Part shown: piece after piece, positions 39,876-48,137 of the stretch
Layout of the letters: every line of letters begins with the position of its first letter
Position numbering within the stretch: the stretch's first letter is position 1
Assembly (NCBI RefSeq): GCF_002742385.2
Contig: NZ_MJBI02000001.1
Span: forward strand, 62,001 to 126,000
DNA: 64,000 nucleotides
From: Macrococcoides goetzii
GTDB lineage: Bacteria; Bacillota; Bacilli; Staphylococcales; Staphylococcaceae
Reading direction: 5' to 3'
The notes under the pieces: model-generated
Told to the model about the DNA's origin: nothing
What the model saw: the letters and a program-made list of their open reading frames with translations, nothing else
The model's database searches: none
Made by a program: the position numbers and the translations under genes

Positions 39876-39978
39876 TCAATCACCCTTAAATTAGTTATTA
39901 GTTTATTATAGCGAATAAACCATATAATTAAAAGTCTTTTTTCAATATATATTATTATTGCATATATATTTGAGGGTG

Positions 39979-40018
39979 TACAATATATGTATATATGATT
40001 AATAAAATATATATTGTA
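39979..40018. promoter_or_regulatory. AT-rich inverted repeat upstream of nagE
   Basis: TACAATATAT (39979-39988) is repeated inverted at 40009-40018 with a 20-base spacer. It may be an operator, but base composition alone makes such repeats fairly likely. Confidence 0.25.
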
Positions 40019-40082
40019 TTTGCTCTGTTTAAATAATAAAATTAGGTGCAATGAAAAATTTTATTTCATAGGAGGTAAGAAG

Positions 40083-41573
40083 ATGTATTCTTTCTTACAA
40101 AGATTAGGTAGAAGTTTGATGTTACCTGTAGCTGTATTACCAGCAGCGGCATTGCTACTTGGTATAGGTTACTGGATTGATCCAACTGGATGGGGAGCAA
40201 ATAACCCTATTGCTGGATTTTTAATTAAGTCTGGAGGAGCAATTCTTGATAATTTAGGTTTACTTTTTGCGATTGGTGTTGCTCTAGGTATGTCTAAATC
40301 AAGAGATGGAGCTGTAGCATTAGCGGCAGTAGTAGGATTTTTAGTTGTTACAACTGTTTTATCTCAAGCTTCCGTAGCAAACTTATTGCATATCAAACCT
40401 GAAAAAGTTGATATGAGTTTTGGAAAGATTAATAACGTGTTTATTGGTCTACTTGTTGGTTTCATTTCATCTTGGACTTTTAACAAATTCCATCAAACTG
40501 AATTGCCAACAGCATTTGCATTTTTTAGTGGTAGACGATTAGTGCCAATCTTAACATCTGTTTTTGCAATGATTTTGTCAGTTATTTTATTATTTGTATG
40601 GCCATTCTTCTTCGGATTGCTTGTTTCTTTCGGTGAATGGATGATTGGACTAGGAGCAGTTGGAGCAGGTTTATTTGGATTCTTCAATCGTTTATTAATT
40701 CCAACTGGATTACACCATGCACTTAATGCAGTATTCTGGTTTGATGTTGCTGGTATTAATGATATTGGTAAATTCCAAAGTAAAGACGCTGTTAAGGGTG
40801 TAACAGGAATGTATCAAGCTGGTTTCTTCCCGGTAATGATGTTTGGTATTCCTGGAGCTGCGTTAGCAATGTATCATTCAGCAAAAACTGCACGTAAAAA
40901 AGCTGTAGCAGGTATCTTCTTAGCAGGAGCCGTAGCAGCATTTGTTACAGGTGTTACTGAACCTGTAGAGTTCTTATTTTTATTTATTGCACCAAGTTTA
41001 TATTTAATCCATGCAGTATTAACAGGGATTTCTATGTTTATTGCGGCAAGTATGCATTGGACTGCTGGTTTTGGTTTTAGTGCAGGAGCAATTGACTTTT
41101 TACTTTCTACAAGAAACCCTAACGCAAATCATCCTTTAATGCTCTTAGTTTTAGGGTTAGTTTATTTTGTATTATACTACGTAATTTTTAGAGCGGTTAT
41201 CAAACTTCAAGATATAAAAACACCAGGTCGTGAATCTGACGAAGATATCGCTAAGATGATTGCACAAGAAGATGCTGATATGGGTCAAACATCATCAGAA
41301 GATGTTGTCGTTAACACATCTCAACCTGGAAAATACGATAAACTTGCACAATCTGTTATTTCAGGTGTAGGTGGTAAAGAGAATATTGAAAGTGTTACAA
41401 ACTGTGCGACGCGTTTACGTTTTGAATTAAAAGATAATTCAATTGTGGATGAGCATTTAATCAAACGTGCTGGTGCGGCTGGTGTAATGAAGGTTGGTCG
41501 TAAGAATGCTCAAGTTATCATCGGCACACATGTTCAACAAGTAGCAGATGTTGTGGATGAATTTTTAAAATAA
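40083..41573 (+). CDS. nagE: PTS N-acetylglucosamine-type transporter, EIICB
   Basis: 496-residue membrane permease fused to IIB. The IIC domain (1-390) has RSLMLPVAVLPAAALLLG and FVTGVTEPVEFLFLF; the IIB domain (about 415-496) has the phosphorylated cysteine in TNCATRLRFEL (Cys441). No IIA is fused, so a separate glucose-type IIA must supply phosphate. GlcNAc specificity is inferred from similarity and from its place beside plsC/htrA/tyrS; glucose or another hexose is possible. ATG at 40083 follows AGGAGGT. Confidence 0.85.
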   Translation: MYSFLQRLGRSLMLPVAVLPAAALLLGIGYWIDPTGWGANNPIAGFLIKSGGAILDNLGLLFAIGVALGMSKSRDGAVALAAVVGFLVVTTVLSQASVANLLHIKPEKVDMSFGKINNVFIGLLVGFISSWTFNKFHQTELPTAFAFFSGRRLVPILTSVFAMILSVILLFVWPFFFGLLVSFGEWMIGLGAVGAGLFGFFNRLLIPTGLHHALNAVFWFDVAGINDIGKFQSKDAVKGVTGMYQAGFFPVMMFGIPGAALAMYHSAKTARKKAVAGIFLAGAVAAFVTGVTEPVEFLFLFIAPSLYLIHAVLTGISMFIAASMHWTAGFGFSAGAIDFLLSTRNPNANHPLMLLVLGLVYFVLYYVIFRAVIKLQDIKTPGRESDEDIAKMIAQEDADMGQTSSEDVVVNTSQPGKYDKLAQSVISGVGGKENIESVTNCATRLRFELKDNSIVDEHLIKRAGAAGVMKVGRKNAQVIIGTHVQQVADVVDEFLK

Positions 41574-41590
41574 TGAAATGATGTTTTGAA

Positions 41591-41619
41591 AAGCAGCCTT
41601 TTGGCTGTTTTTTATTTTT
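41591..41619 (+). terminator. Terminator after nagE
   Basis: AAGCAGCC pairs with GGCTGTTT (one G-T pair) over a 4-base loop, then TTTATTTTT. Confidence 0.75.
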
Positions 41620-41697
41620 AAATTATTTCTCTCTCTTCACTTTGTTAATTCTTTAATGTGATAACACTATACCATAATACAATTTTTGGATATTTTA

Positions 41698-41726
41698 TTG
41701 TTTTGTAATCGTTTTCATTTTATAAT
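41698..41726 (+). promoter_or_regulatory. hutH promoter with cre in the spacer
   Basis: -35 TTGTTT (41698-41703), 17-base spacer, -10 TATAAT (41721-41726). The spacer begins with TGTAATCGTTTTCA (41704-41717), fitting the looser cre consensus TGNAANCGNWNNCW. CcpA binding there would block RNA polymerase. Confidence 0.7.
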
Positions 41727-41769
41727 AATATTGTCTGAAAAATTTGAATAATTAAAAAGGAGAATAAAA

Positions 41770-43275
41770 ATGACGTTATTATTAACAGGTGAAAATTTAA
41801 CAATCGATGCTATTAGAAAATTCTTAAACGACAAAGATGTTGTGGCCATTTCCGATGAAGCAATAAGCAGAGTGAAAAGTAGTAGAAAAACTGTAGAAAA
41901 AATCATAGAAAATAAAGAGACGATTTATGGTATCACAACTGGTTTCGGATTGTTTTGTGATGTGTTAATTGACCAGGATAAATGCAATGATTTACAAGTA
42001 CATCTTATTCGTTCACATGCTTGTGGGGTGGGGCAACCGTTTCATTCAAATGTATCACTTGTTATGATGATTTTACGTCTTAATACGATGTTAAAAGGGC
42101 ACTCAGGGGTAACTGAAGCATTGGTTGATCAATTGGTATTCTTTATCAACGAACGTATTATTCCGGTTATTCCGGGACAAGGTTCATTAGGTGCCTCTGG
42201 AGATTTAGCGCCTTTATCACACTTAGCATTAGCTTTAATTGGAGAAGGTGATGTTGAGTATCAAGGAAAAGTTGAAAATAGTAAAGATGTACTTGATCGA
42301 TTAGGAAGAAGCCATTTAGTGCTACAGGAGAAAGAGGGATTAGCATTAATTAATGGTACACAGGCAATGACTGCTCAAGGTGTCATCAATTACATTGAAG
42401 CTATCGATATTGCATATCAGGCTGAATGGATTGCCTCACTTACACACCAATCATTAAATGGAATAACAGATGCATATAACGAAAATATTCATATTGTGCG
42501 TAACAATGATGCTCAAGTAGGTGTTGCTAAACGTATGCTGGATTGGCTTGAGGGTTCTCAATTAACAACGAGACAAGGTGAAGTTCGTGTTCAGGATGCT
42601 TATTCACTGAGATGTATACCTCAAATTCACGGTGCAAGTTTCCAGGTATTCGAGTATGTTAAAGAAAAATTAGAAGCAGAAATGAACGCTGCTAATGATA
42701 ATCCTCTTATTTTTGATCAGGGTGAAGAAACGTTAGTCATTTCAGGTGGGAATTTCCATGGTCAACCAGTTGCTTTTGCTTTAGACTTTTTGAAGATAGG
42801 GTTAAGTGAATTAGCGAATGTATCGGAGCGTAGAATCGAACGTCTAGTCAATCCACAGTTAAATGGTGGACTACCAGCGTTCTTATCACCGGAACCAGGT
42901 TTACAAAGTGGCGCTATGATTATGCAATATGCAGCAGCAAGTTTAGTGTCAGAAAATAAGACGCTTGCTCATCCAGCAAGTGTAGATTCTATTCCATCAA
43001 GTGCGAACCAGGAAGATCATGTGTCAATGGGAACAATTGCTTCTCGTCATGGATATCAAATATTAGAGAATGTGAGAAATGTAATTGCAATTGAATGTAT
43101 TATCGCATTGCAGGCAGCTGAAATCAAAGGTGCAGAAAAATTATCTGAGAAAACAAAAGCAAAATATGATGAATATCGTCAGATTGTTCCTAGTATTGTA
43201 GAAGACAGACCATTTCATAAAGATATTAAAACAGTGTCTGACTATTTAAGACAACAAGCTTATACTGAGAAATAA
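41770..43275 (+). CDS. hutH: Histidine ammonia-lyase
   Basis: 501-residue lyase converting histidine to urocanate and ammonia. The self-forming MIO cofactor comes from Ala142-Ser143-Gly144 in [33 protein letters not shown] and the helical core fit the family, and length matches Bacillus HutH. AAAGGAG precedes the ATG. No hutU, hutI or hutG is nearby, so later steps must be encoded elsewhere. Catabolite repression is predicted from the cre within its promoter. Confidence 0.93.
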   Translation: MTLLLTGENLTIDAIRKFLNDKDVVAISDEAISRVKSSRKTVEKIIENKETIYGITTGFGLFCDVLIDQDKCNDLQVHLIRSHACGVGQPFHSNVSLVMMILRLNTMLKGHSGVTEALVDQLVFFINERIIPVIPGQGSLGASGDLAPLSHLALALIGEGDVEYQGKVENSKDVLDRLGRSHLVLQEKEGLALINGTQAMTAQGVINYIEAIDIAYQAEWIASLTHQSLNGITDAYNENIHIVRNNDAQVGVAKRMLDWLEGSQLTTRQGEVRVQDAYSLRCIPQIHGASFQVFEYVKEKLEAEMNAANDNPLIFDQGEETLVISGGNFHGQPVAFALDFLKIGLSELANVSERRIERLVNPQLNGGLPAFLSPEPGLQSGAMIMQYAAASLVSENKTLAHPASVDSIPSSANQEDHVSMGTIASRHGYQILENVRNVIAIECIIALQAAEIKGAEKLSEKTKAKYDEYRQIVPSIVEDRPFHKDIKTVSDYLRQQAYTEK

Positions 43276-43285
43276 TGGGAATAAA

Positions 43286-43308
43286 AAAAACCACCACTGG
43301 TGGTTTTT
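43286..43308. terminator. Bidirectional terminator between hutH and the symporter gene
   Basis: AAAAACCACCA and TGGTGGTTTTT are perfect complements around one base. The stop of the minus-strand symporter gene (43307-43309) overlaps its edge. Confidence 0.8.
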
Positions 43309-44617
43309 ACTTCTTCTTAAATGTTTCGTAATATCTACGGCCTTTCTCGTAATCCAGTCGACCTTCCCAGCGTGCGATAACTAATGTTGATAATGAGTTA
43401 CCAACAACGTTAACAACTGTACGCATCATATCTAATATACGGTCGATACCGATAATTAATGCTAAACCTTCTGGGTGAATGTTCATTGCAGTAAGTGTTG
43501 TAATTAATACTACAATTGATGTTCCTGGTACAGCTGCCATACCTTTAGATGTTAACATTAATGTTACTAATAATACTAACTGTTCTGTTACTGATAAATG
43601 TACGCCATACATTTGAGCGATAGTCAGTGCTGCAATTGATTGGTACAATGCTGAACCATCTAAGTTAAATGTATACCCTGTAGGTACAACGAATGACACG
43701 ATTTCTTTCGGTGCACCGAATTTCTCCATTTTCTCCATAATCTTCGGTAATACTGTTTCAGAACTTGAAGTAGAGAAAGCTAGGATTAATTCTTCTTTTA
43801 AGATAACAAGTAGATGGAAGATATTAATCTTACAAAGTGCTGCTACACCACCAAGTACTACGATGATGAAGAATACCATTGATCCAGCTACTACTAATGC
43901 TAATTTACCAAGTGGGATTAAAGCACCTAATCCTAAGTTGATAATTGTAACTGCCATAAACGCAAATACACCAATTGGTGCGTATTTCATAATTTGATTT
44001 GTCATCCAGAAGATAACGTCTAAGAATCCATCGAAGAACGCTTTAACAGGTTCTCCTTTTTTACCGATTGCTGCTAGCCCTAATCCAAAGAATACTGAGA
44101 AGAAGATTACCGGTAATAATTGACCTTGAGCCATTGAATCGATAATATTTGTTGGGATAATATTAACGATTGTATCTATCATGTGGTTACCATATGTTGA
44201 TTCTGCAGCTGCTTCGGCATTTGTTGTATATTTCGTAACGTCACCTTTAGGTAATAGGTTCTTATCGATACCTGAACCTGGTTTAAACACGTTAGCAAAT
44301 ATGATACCTAATCCGATTGCTACTGTTGTAATAATTTCAAAGTATAATAACGTTTTCCAGCCATAACGACCAACAGTTTTCATATCTCCAGTTCCTGCAA
44401 TCGAAATTACAAGAGAACAAAATACGATTGGTACTACGATCATTTTAATTAAATGTAAGAAAATATCACCTAGTGGTTGAAAATAGTTAACATACTCAGT
44501 TTTTCCGTTAAGCATGGCTCCTACAACCACACCAAGAACTAATGCTAATAATATCTGCATAGGTAAGCTTATAAATTTTTTCTTTTTAGGTTTTTTTATC
44601 TCTGTTACTGAACTCAT
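43307..44617 (-). CDS. Dicarboxylate/glutamate:cation symporter (DAACS family)
   Basis: Sodium- or proton-coupled transporter of 436 residues with about eight membrane segments. AFSTSSSETVLPKIMEKME is the serine-rich re-entrant loop HP1, TGYTFNLDGSALYQ and SKGMAAVPGTS the transport core, and GIDRILDMMRTVVNVVGN the substrate-binding helix. Glutamate/aspartate (GltT) is the likeliest substrate; C4-dicarboxylate is possible. Two starts are plausible: ATG 44617, behind GAGGGATGG, or ATG 44632. A strong promoter sits just upstream. Confidence 0.88.
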   Translation of the reverse strand: MSSVTEIKKPKKKKFISLPMQILLALVLGVVVGAMLNGKTEYVNYFQPLGDIFLHLIKMIVVPIVFCSLVISIAGTGDMKTVGRYGWKTLLYFEIITTVAIGLGIIFANVFKPGSGIDKNLLPKGDVTKYTTNAEAAAESTYGNHMIDTIVNIIPTNIIDSMAQGQLLPVIFFSVFFGLGLAAIGKKGEPVKAFFDGFLDVIFWMTNQIMKYAPIGVFAFMAVTIINLGLGALIPLGKLALVVAGSMVFFIIVVLGGVAALCKINIFHLLVILKEELILAFSTSSSETVLPKIMEKMEKFGAPKEIVSFVVPTGYTFNLDGSALYQSIAALTIAQMYGVHLSVTEQLVLLVTLMLTSKGMAAVPGTSIVVLITTLTAMNIHPEGLALIIGIDRILDMMRTVVNVVGNSLSTLVIARWEGRLDYEKGRRYYETFKKK

Positions 44618-44649
44618 TTTTCCATCCCTCATTTCTTCCGTACTTGACT

Positions 44650-44678
44650 ATTTTATTGCTAAAGCTTAAAGATGTCAA
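44650..44678 (-). promoter_or_regulatory. Promoter of the symporter gene
   Basis: On the minus strand: -35 TTGACA (44678-44673), 17-base spacer, -10 TAAAAT (44655-44650). Transcription would start near 44643, giving a very short leader. Confidence 0.7.
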
Positions 44679-44970
44679 TTTAATTTTAATGTAGTAGTCT
44701 GAAAATTCTGTAGTTATTATGTTATAATAATATTGTATTGATTCACACTATAGATATTAATATGTTTGAGTTTTTATGTTTTTTATCGATTAATCTTTAT
44801 TTAATATATGCTGAATTGTAAACGTTATCACAATATAGTTTATCTTATTATCAAGGTGGAAATATTATATTATTATAATGGAAATATAAAAAATGATATA
44901 AATATTTTTTGACACTATATTAATTTGTTAATATATTAAAATAATATTATATTGATGTTTTACTAATTAA
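44679..44970. other. AT-rich intergenic region with a cre and a promoter
   Basis: No gene is visible. It holds a full cre match, TGTAAACGTTATCA (44817-44830), and a plus-strand promoter TTGACA (44909-44914), 17 bases, TATATT (44932-44937). The remainder is AT-rich with no clear structure. Confidence 0.5.
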
Positions 44971-45028
44971 TTTTAAAAGTCCACTAATACTAAAATGTTA
45001 ATAAGTATTAGTGGACTTTTAAAATTAT
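44944..45028 (+). ncRNA. Candidate small RNA ending in a 21-pair hairpin
   Basis: The promoter at 44909-44937 would start an RNA near 44944, with no reading frame or ribosome-binding site, running into the long hairpin at 44971-45024. The transcript would be about 80 bases. It is also antisense to the end of the osmC-family transcript. This is an inference; the promoter could be chance in AT-rich DNA. Confidence 0.3.
44971..45024. terminator. Long terminator hairpin after the OsmC-family gene
   Basis: 21-base perfect inverted repeat (44971-44991 and 45004-45024) with a 12-base loop, starting one base beyond the OsmC-family stop codon. T-rich ends on both strands. Confidence 0.8.
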
Positions 45029-45483
45029 ATAGTAATGTCATCTAGTAGGATACTTTCAATCGTAACTGTTACGTTACCTTTTAAAGCTTTTGTAATCATA
45101 CAGTTATTTTCAGCTTTATCGATGATTCTCTTTAATTTAGGAATATTTAATACCTGAACATTATCTTCAAGCGACTTGAGATAAATATTGTATGCAATAC
45201 TTTCATATGTTTGAAGCCCTTTATCAACTGAAATTGTAGCAGTAGCGTCTACGTGATCAACTTCTGTATATAGATTATTCTTCTCAAAATATGAGCTTAA
45301 CGTAATGGTAAAGCAAGTTACTGCAGCTGACATTAACATTTCATCAGGATTTGTACCAATATCAGGTCCATTCATTTCCTCTGGAATTGAGATTTGAGAT
45401 TTTAAATGTTTATTTTCTATTGTACCGATACCATTATATCCGCCGGTAAATTTTGCAGTGCATTTAAAAGTATGTTTAACCAT
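45025..45483 (-). CDS. OsmC/Ohr-family peroxiredoxin
   Basis: 152-residue cytosolic thiol peroxidase. Two conserved cysteines: Cys57 in AAVTCFTITLSSYF and Cys128 in AENNCMITKAL, the pattern used to reduce organic hydroperoxides. NPDEMLMSAAVTC is typical. AAAGGAG precedes the ATG. It lies between the symporter and glycerophosphodiesterase genes, facing away from the latter. Whether it is OsmC or Ohr in substrate range is not decided. Confidence 0.88.
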   Translation of the reverse strand: MVKHTFKCTAKFTGGYNGIGTIENKHLKSQISIPEEMNGPDIGTNPDEMLMSAAVTCFTITLSSYFEKNNLYTEVDHVDATATISVDKGLQTYESIAYNIYLKSLEDNVQVLNIPKLKRIIDKAENNCMITKALKGNVTVTIESILLDDITI

Positions 45484-45574
45484 ATTTTTTATCTCCTTTT
45501 GAAGTTATTGATGTAATGCTAAAATATTTACTTGAAATTAATATTTAGAGCATTAAATGAAATGTTATTAAACA

Positions 45575-45711
45575 TTGCTATAGCTTTAAACAAGATTATA
45601 ATATCACTCAAATGTAGTAAAGTGAAAAATTGAGATTTTGTTCTTCGTTAAATTTTTTATGCGAATTTTGAAATATACACAACTCTTTAACATTTTTAAC
45701 GAAAACTCAAT
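45575..45711 (+). promoter_or_regulatory. Possible promoter and leader hairpin of the secreted glycerophosphodiesterase gene
   Basis: TTGCTA (45575-45580), 16 bases, TATAAT (45597-45602) could drive the gene at 45777 with a leader of about 170 bases. Inside, ATTGAG/TTCGTTAAA pair with TTTAACGAA/CTCAAT (45629-45711) to form a large stem with a bulge. Function unknown. Confidence 0.35.
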
Positions 45712-45776
45712 GATTATTAAAGATGACTTAATATCCTCTTGTTATGATAAGTATATCCTAACGAAGGAGAGTGACG

Positions 45777-46658
45777 ATGAAAAAACCCTTTGGATTGTTT
45801 TTAGCAATAATCATTTTTATGCTATTCGTACCACAAGAGGTTCATTCAGTTTCACAACCAAGTAAAGATGTTATAACTGTAGCGCATCGTGGCGCAAGTG
45901 GTTATGCTCCTGAGAACACGATGTATGCCTATGAACTAGCACTCGAGATGAATGCAGATTGTATCGAAATTGATTTACAGTTAACACATGATGGTCATCT
46001 TGTTGCAATTCATGATAACACGTTAGAGAGAACGACTACTGGTTCCGGCTTTGTATGGGATAAATCATTAGCGGAAATAAAGCGGTTAGATGCTGGTGTA
46101 AAGTTTGATCAAAAGTTTAAAGGTGAAAGAATACCGACATTTGATGAGATTTTACAGCGTTTTAAAAATGAGTCGATTGGTATTCTGATAGAGATAAAGA
46201 CACCAGAATATTATCCTGGCATCGAGGATAAAATTAAACAATCACTTGTGCGTTTCAATCTGGATAAAGCAGCTGAGAGAATAGCAATACAATCATTTAA
46301 TCACCATGCTGTAAAAGTTTCAAAGTCTTTATTGCCTGATATTAAACATGGCGTCTTAATCAGTGCTAAAAACCCTAGAGTTCATGATCGAGATTTACAA
46401 TGGTTCAAGTCTTTTGCTGATTTTTATAATCCTTCTATTAAAATTGTCTCTCATGAACTTGTATCACGTGCACATCGTTATGGTTTACAGGTGAAACCTT
46501 ATACTGTCCGAGATGCAACTCTGATTGAACCGCTGTTAAAGCAGGGAGTAGATGCAATTATTACGGATTATCCTGATTTTATGAAATCTTATGATCAGGA
46601 GATTGTTGTTCGAAATCAAGCTGAAATTGAAAGTAATAATAATGTTTCTGTATATTAA
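45777..46658 (+). CDS. Secreted glycerophosphodiester phosphodiesterase
   Basis: 293-residue GDPD enzyme with a signal peptide (FGLFLAIIIFMLFVPQEVHS, cut near residue 24). TIM-barrel signatures AHRGASGYAPENT (His37, Arg38) and CIEIDLQLTHDGHLVAIHD (Glu65, Asp67, His79) are intact. It should cleave glycerophosphodiesters, or lipoteichoic-acid backbone fragments, outside the cell to glycerol 3-phosphate. ATG at 45777 follows AAGGAG. A paralogue without a signal peptide is at 52251. Confidence 0.9.
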   Translation: MKKPFGLFLAIIIFMLFVPQEVHSVSQPSKDVITVAHRGASGYAPENTMYAYELALEMNADCIEIDLQLTHDGHLVAIHDNTLERTTTGSGFVWDKSLAEIKRLDAGVKFDQKFKGERIPTFDEILQRFKNESIGILIEIKTPEYYPGIEDKIKQSLVRFNLDKAAERIAIQSFNHHAVKVSKSLLPDIKHGVLISAKNPRVHDRDLQWFKSFADFYNPSIKIVSHELVSRAHRYGLQVKPYTVRDATLIEPLLKQGVDAIITDYPDFMKSYDQEIVVRNQAEIESNNNVSVY

Positions 46659-46688
46659 AAAAACACCAATCGTATGATTGGTGTTTTT
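46659..46688. terminator. Bidirectional terminator between the GDPD gene and rpsD
   Basis: 13-pair perfect stem (46659-46671 and 46676-46688) with loop GTAT and T/A runs on both sides, between two convergent genes. Confidence 0.88.
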
Positions 46689-46702
46689 GATTGAACAAAA
46701 TA

Positions 46703-47305
46703 TTAACGAGAGTAGTACTCAACGATTAATTGTTCGTTAATTTCAGCAGATAATTCGCTACGTTCTGGAACGCGTACGAAAGTACCTTCTAATTTTTCTG
46801 CATCGAAAGTTAAGTATTCAGGAACATGGTTAGATAATTCAACTGACTCAACGATGATGTTTAATTTTTGTGATTTTTCACGAACTGAAATCACTTGACC
46901 AGGTTTTAATTGGTATGATGGGATATCTACGCGAGCGCCATCTACCATGATGTGACCGTGGTTAACTAATTGACGTGCTTGACGACGTGTACGTGCTAAA
47001 CCTAATTGGTATACTACTGCATCTAAACGAGATGCTAAAAGTGCCATGAAGTTAGCACCGTGAATACCTTTCATTTTACCAGCACGGTCAAAGATTGTGC
47101 GGAATTGACGTTCGTTGATTCCATACATGTAACGTAATTTTTGTTTCTCTTGTAATTGTAAACCATACTCAGATAATTTTTTACGTTGGTTAGGACCGTG
47201 TTGTCCTGGTGCGTAAGGGCGTCTTTCTAATTCTTTACCAGTGCCGCTTAAAGAAATGCCTAAACGACGAGATTTTTTCCAAGTTGAACCTGTAAAACGA
47301 GCCAT
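46703..47305 (-). CDS. rpsD: 30S ribosomal protein S4
   Basis: 200-residue primary 16S rRNA-binding protein, starting [26 protein letters not shown], with the S4 domain at about 91-155 ([27 protein letters not shown]). It lacks the zinc cysteines of the other S4 type. ATG at 47305 follows AGGAGGAG; the frame extends 44 codons upstream through the leader but without a site. Monocistronic, as in Bacillus. Confidence 0.97.
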   Translation of the reverse strand: MARFTGSTWKKSRRLGISLSGTGKELERRPYAPGQHGPNQRKKLSEYGLQLQEKQKLRYMYGINERQFRTIFDRAGKMKGIHGANFMALLASRLDAVVYQLGLARTRRQARQLVNHGHIMVDGARVDIPSYQLKPGQVISVREKSQKLNIIVESVELSNHVPEYLTFDAEKLEGTFVRVPERSELSAEINEQLIVEYYSR

Positions 47306-47517
47306 AATGTGACTCCTCCTCTTATTTTGTTTTTTATGTAAAAAACAAAAATATGATAAATGCTTAAGTCGATATGGTGTCATTCCGTGTCTTCGCCTTA
47401 TAGCTTCAGTTACACAACACGCCAACATAGGGGACACTATAGAGCGCCTTAATATGTATCTGCTATCTTCGTTTATTCACATAGATGTTATTATAACATG
47501 TTGATATGTATTGTCAA
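47306..47517 (-). promoter_or_regulatory. rpsD promoter and long leader, putative S4 autoregulatory site
   Basis: On the minus strand: TTGACA (47517-47512), 16 bases, TATAAT (47495-47490), start near 47483. The leader is about 178 bases and is markedly richer in G and C around 47385-47455 than its surroundings. Bacillus rpsD leaders bind S4 to repress translation; this one is in the same place, but its fold was not computed. Confidence 0.6.
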
Positions 47518-47524
47518 TAACGAA

Positions 47525-48001
47525 TTAATCTAATTTTGATACGTGTTTCTCAAGTATTGATACGAAATTTTCTAAGCCTTCCTGATCTTCAGCAGTAAAG
47601 CGATTTTTAATTGGCGCATCGATATCCAGCACGCCAAAGACACTATCGTTGATGATGATCGGTACAACGATTTCAGATTGACTTGCCGCATCACATGCGA
47701 TATGACCAGGAAATGCATGGACATCTTCGATACGCATCGTTTTTTGTTCGCTCACTGCAGTACCACAAACACCTTTTCCGACAGGGATTGTTACACATGC
47801 TGGTTTACCCTGGAATGGTCCAAGTTGTAATTGACCATTTTTCATCGTGTAGAATCCAACCCAGTTTACGTCAGTAAGAAATTCATTGAGCAGTGCACTC
47901 GCATTTGCGAGATGACTTACAATATCATCTTCTCCTTCAAGCAAAGCATCGAGCATTTGATTGAGTGTCTTATAATCTTTAATATGGTTAGTTTCAAACA
48001 T
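47525..48001 (-). CDS. Free methionine-R-sulfoxide reductase (GAF domain)
   Basis: 158-residue single GAF domain enzyme. Cys69, Cys79 and Cys103 (PACVTIPVGKGVCGTAV, HIACDAASQSEI) have the same 10 and 24 residue spacing as the catalytic cysteines of E. coli fRMsr (84, 94, 118). It should reduce free Met-R-sulfoxide in the cytosol. YtsP of Bacillus is the likely equivalent. It lies upstream of rpsD on the same strand, and ezrA diverges. Confidence 0.9.
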   Translation of the reverse strand: MFETNHIKDYKTLNQMLDALLEGEDDIVSHLANASALLNEFLTDVNWVGFYTMKNGQLQLGPFQGKPACVTIPVGKGVCGTAVSEQKTMRIEDVHAFPGHIACDAASQSEIVVPIIINDSVFGVLDIDAPIKNRFTAEDQEGLENFVSILEKHVSKLD

Positions 48002-48137
48002 AATATCACTCCATTTTGTAAATTCTAATGATTAGTATTCATTAGTGTAACGAATTTGAGAACTTTTCACAATTAATTGTTTTTGTAATACCTATTTTAC
48101 GTTATAATAGGTAAGAGTACTTTGGAAGGAATGAAAA

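Noticed and set aside
39901-40020. CRISPR-like or tandem repeat in ATATAT-rich DNA before nagE
   Set aside because: The repeats are short, irregular and explained by base composition.
45638-45865. 75-codon frame overlapping the start of the secreted GDPD gene
   Set aside because: No ribosome-binding site, out of frame with the clear signal-peptide-bearing gene, and its first part overlaps a stem-loop leader.
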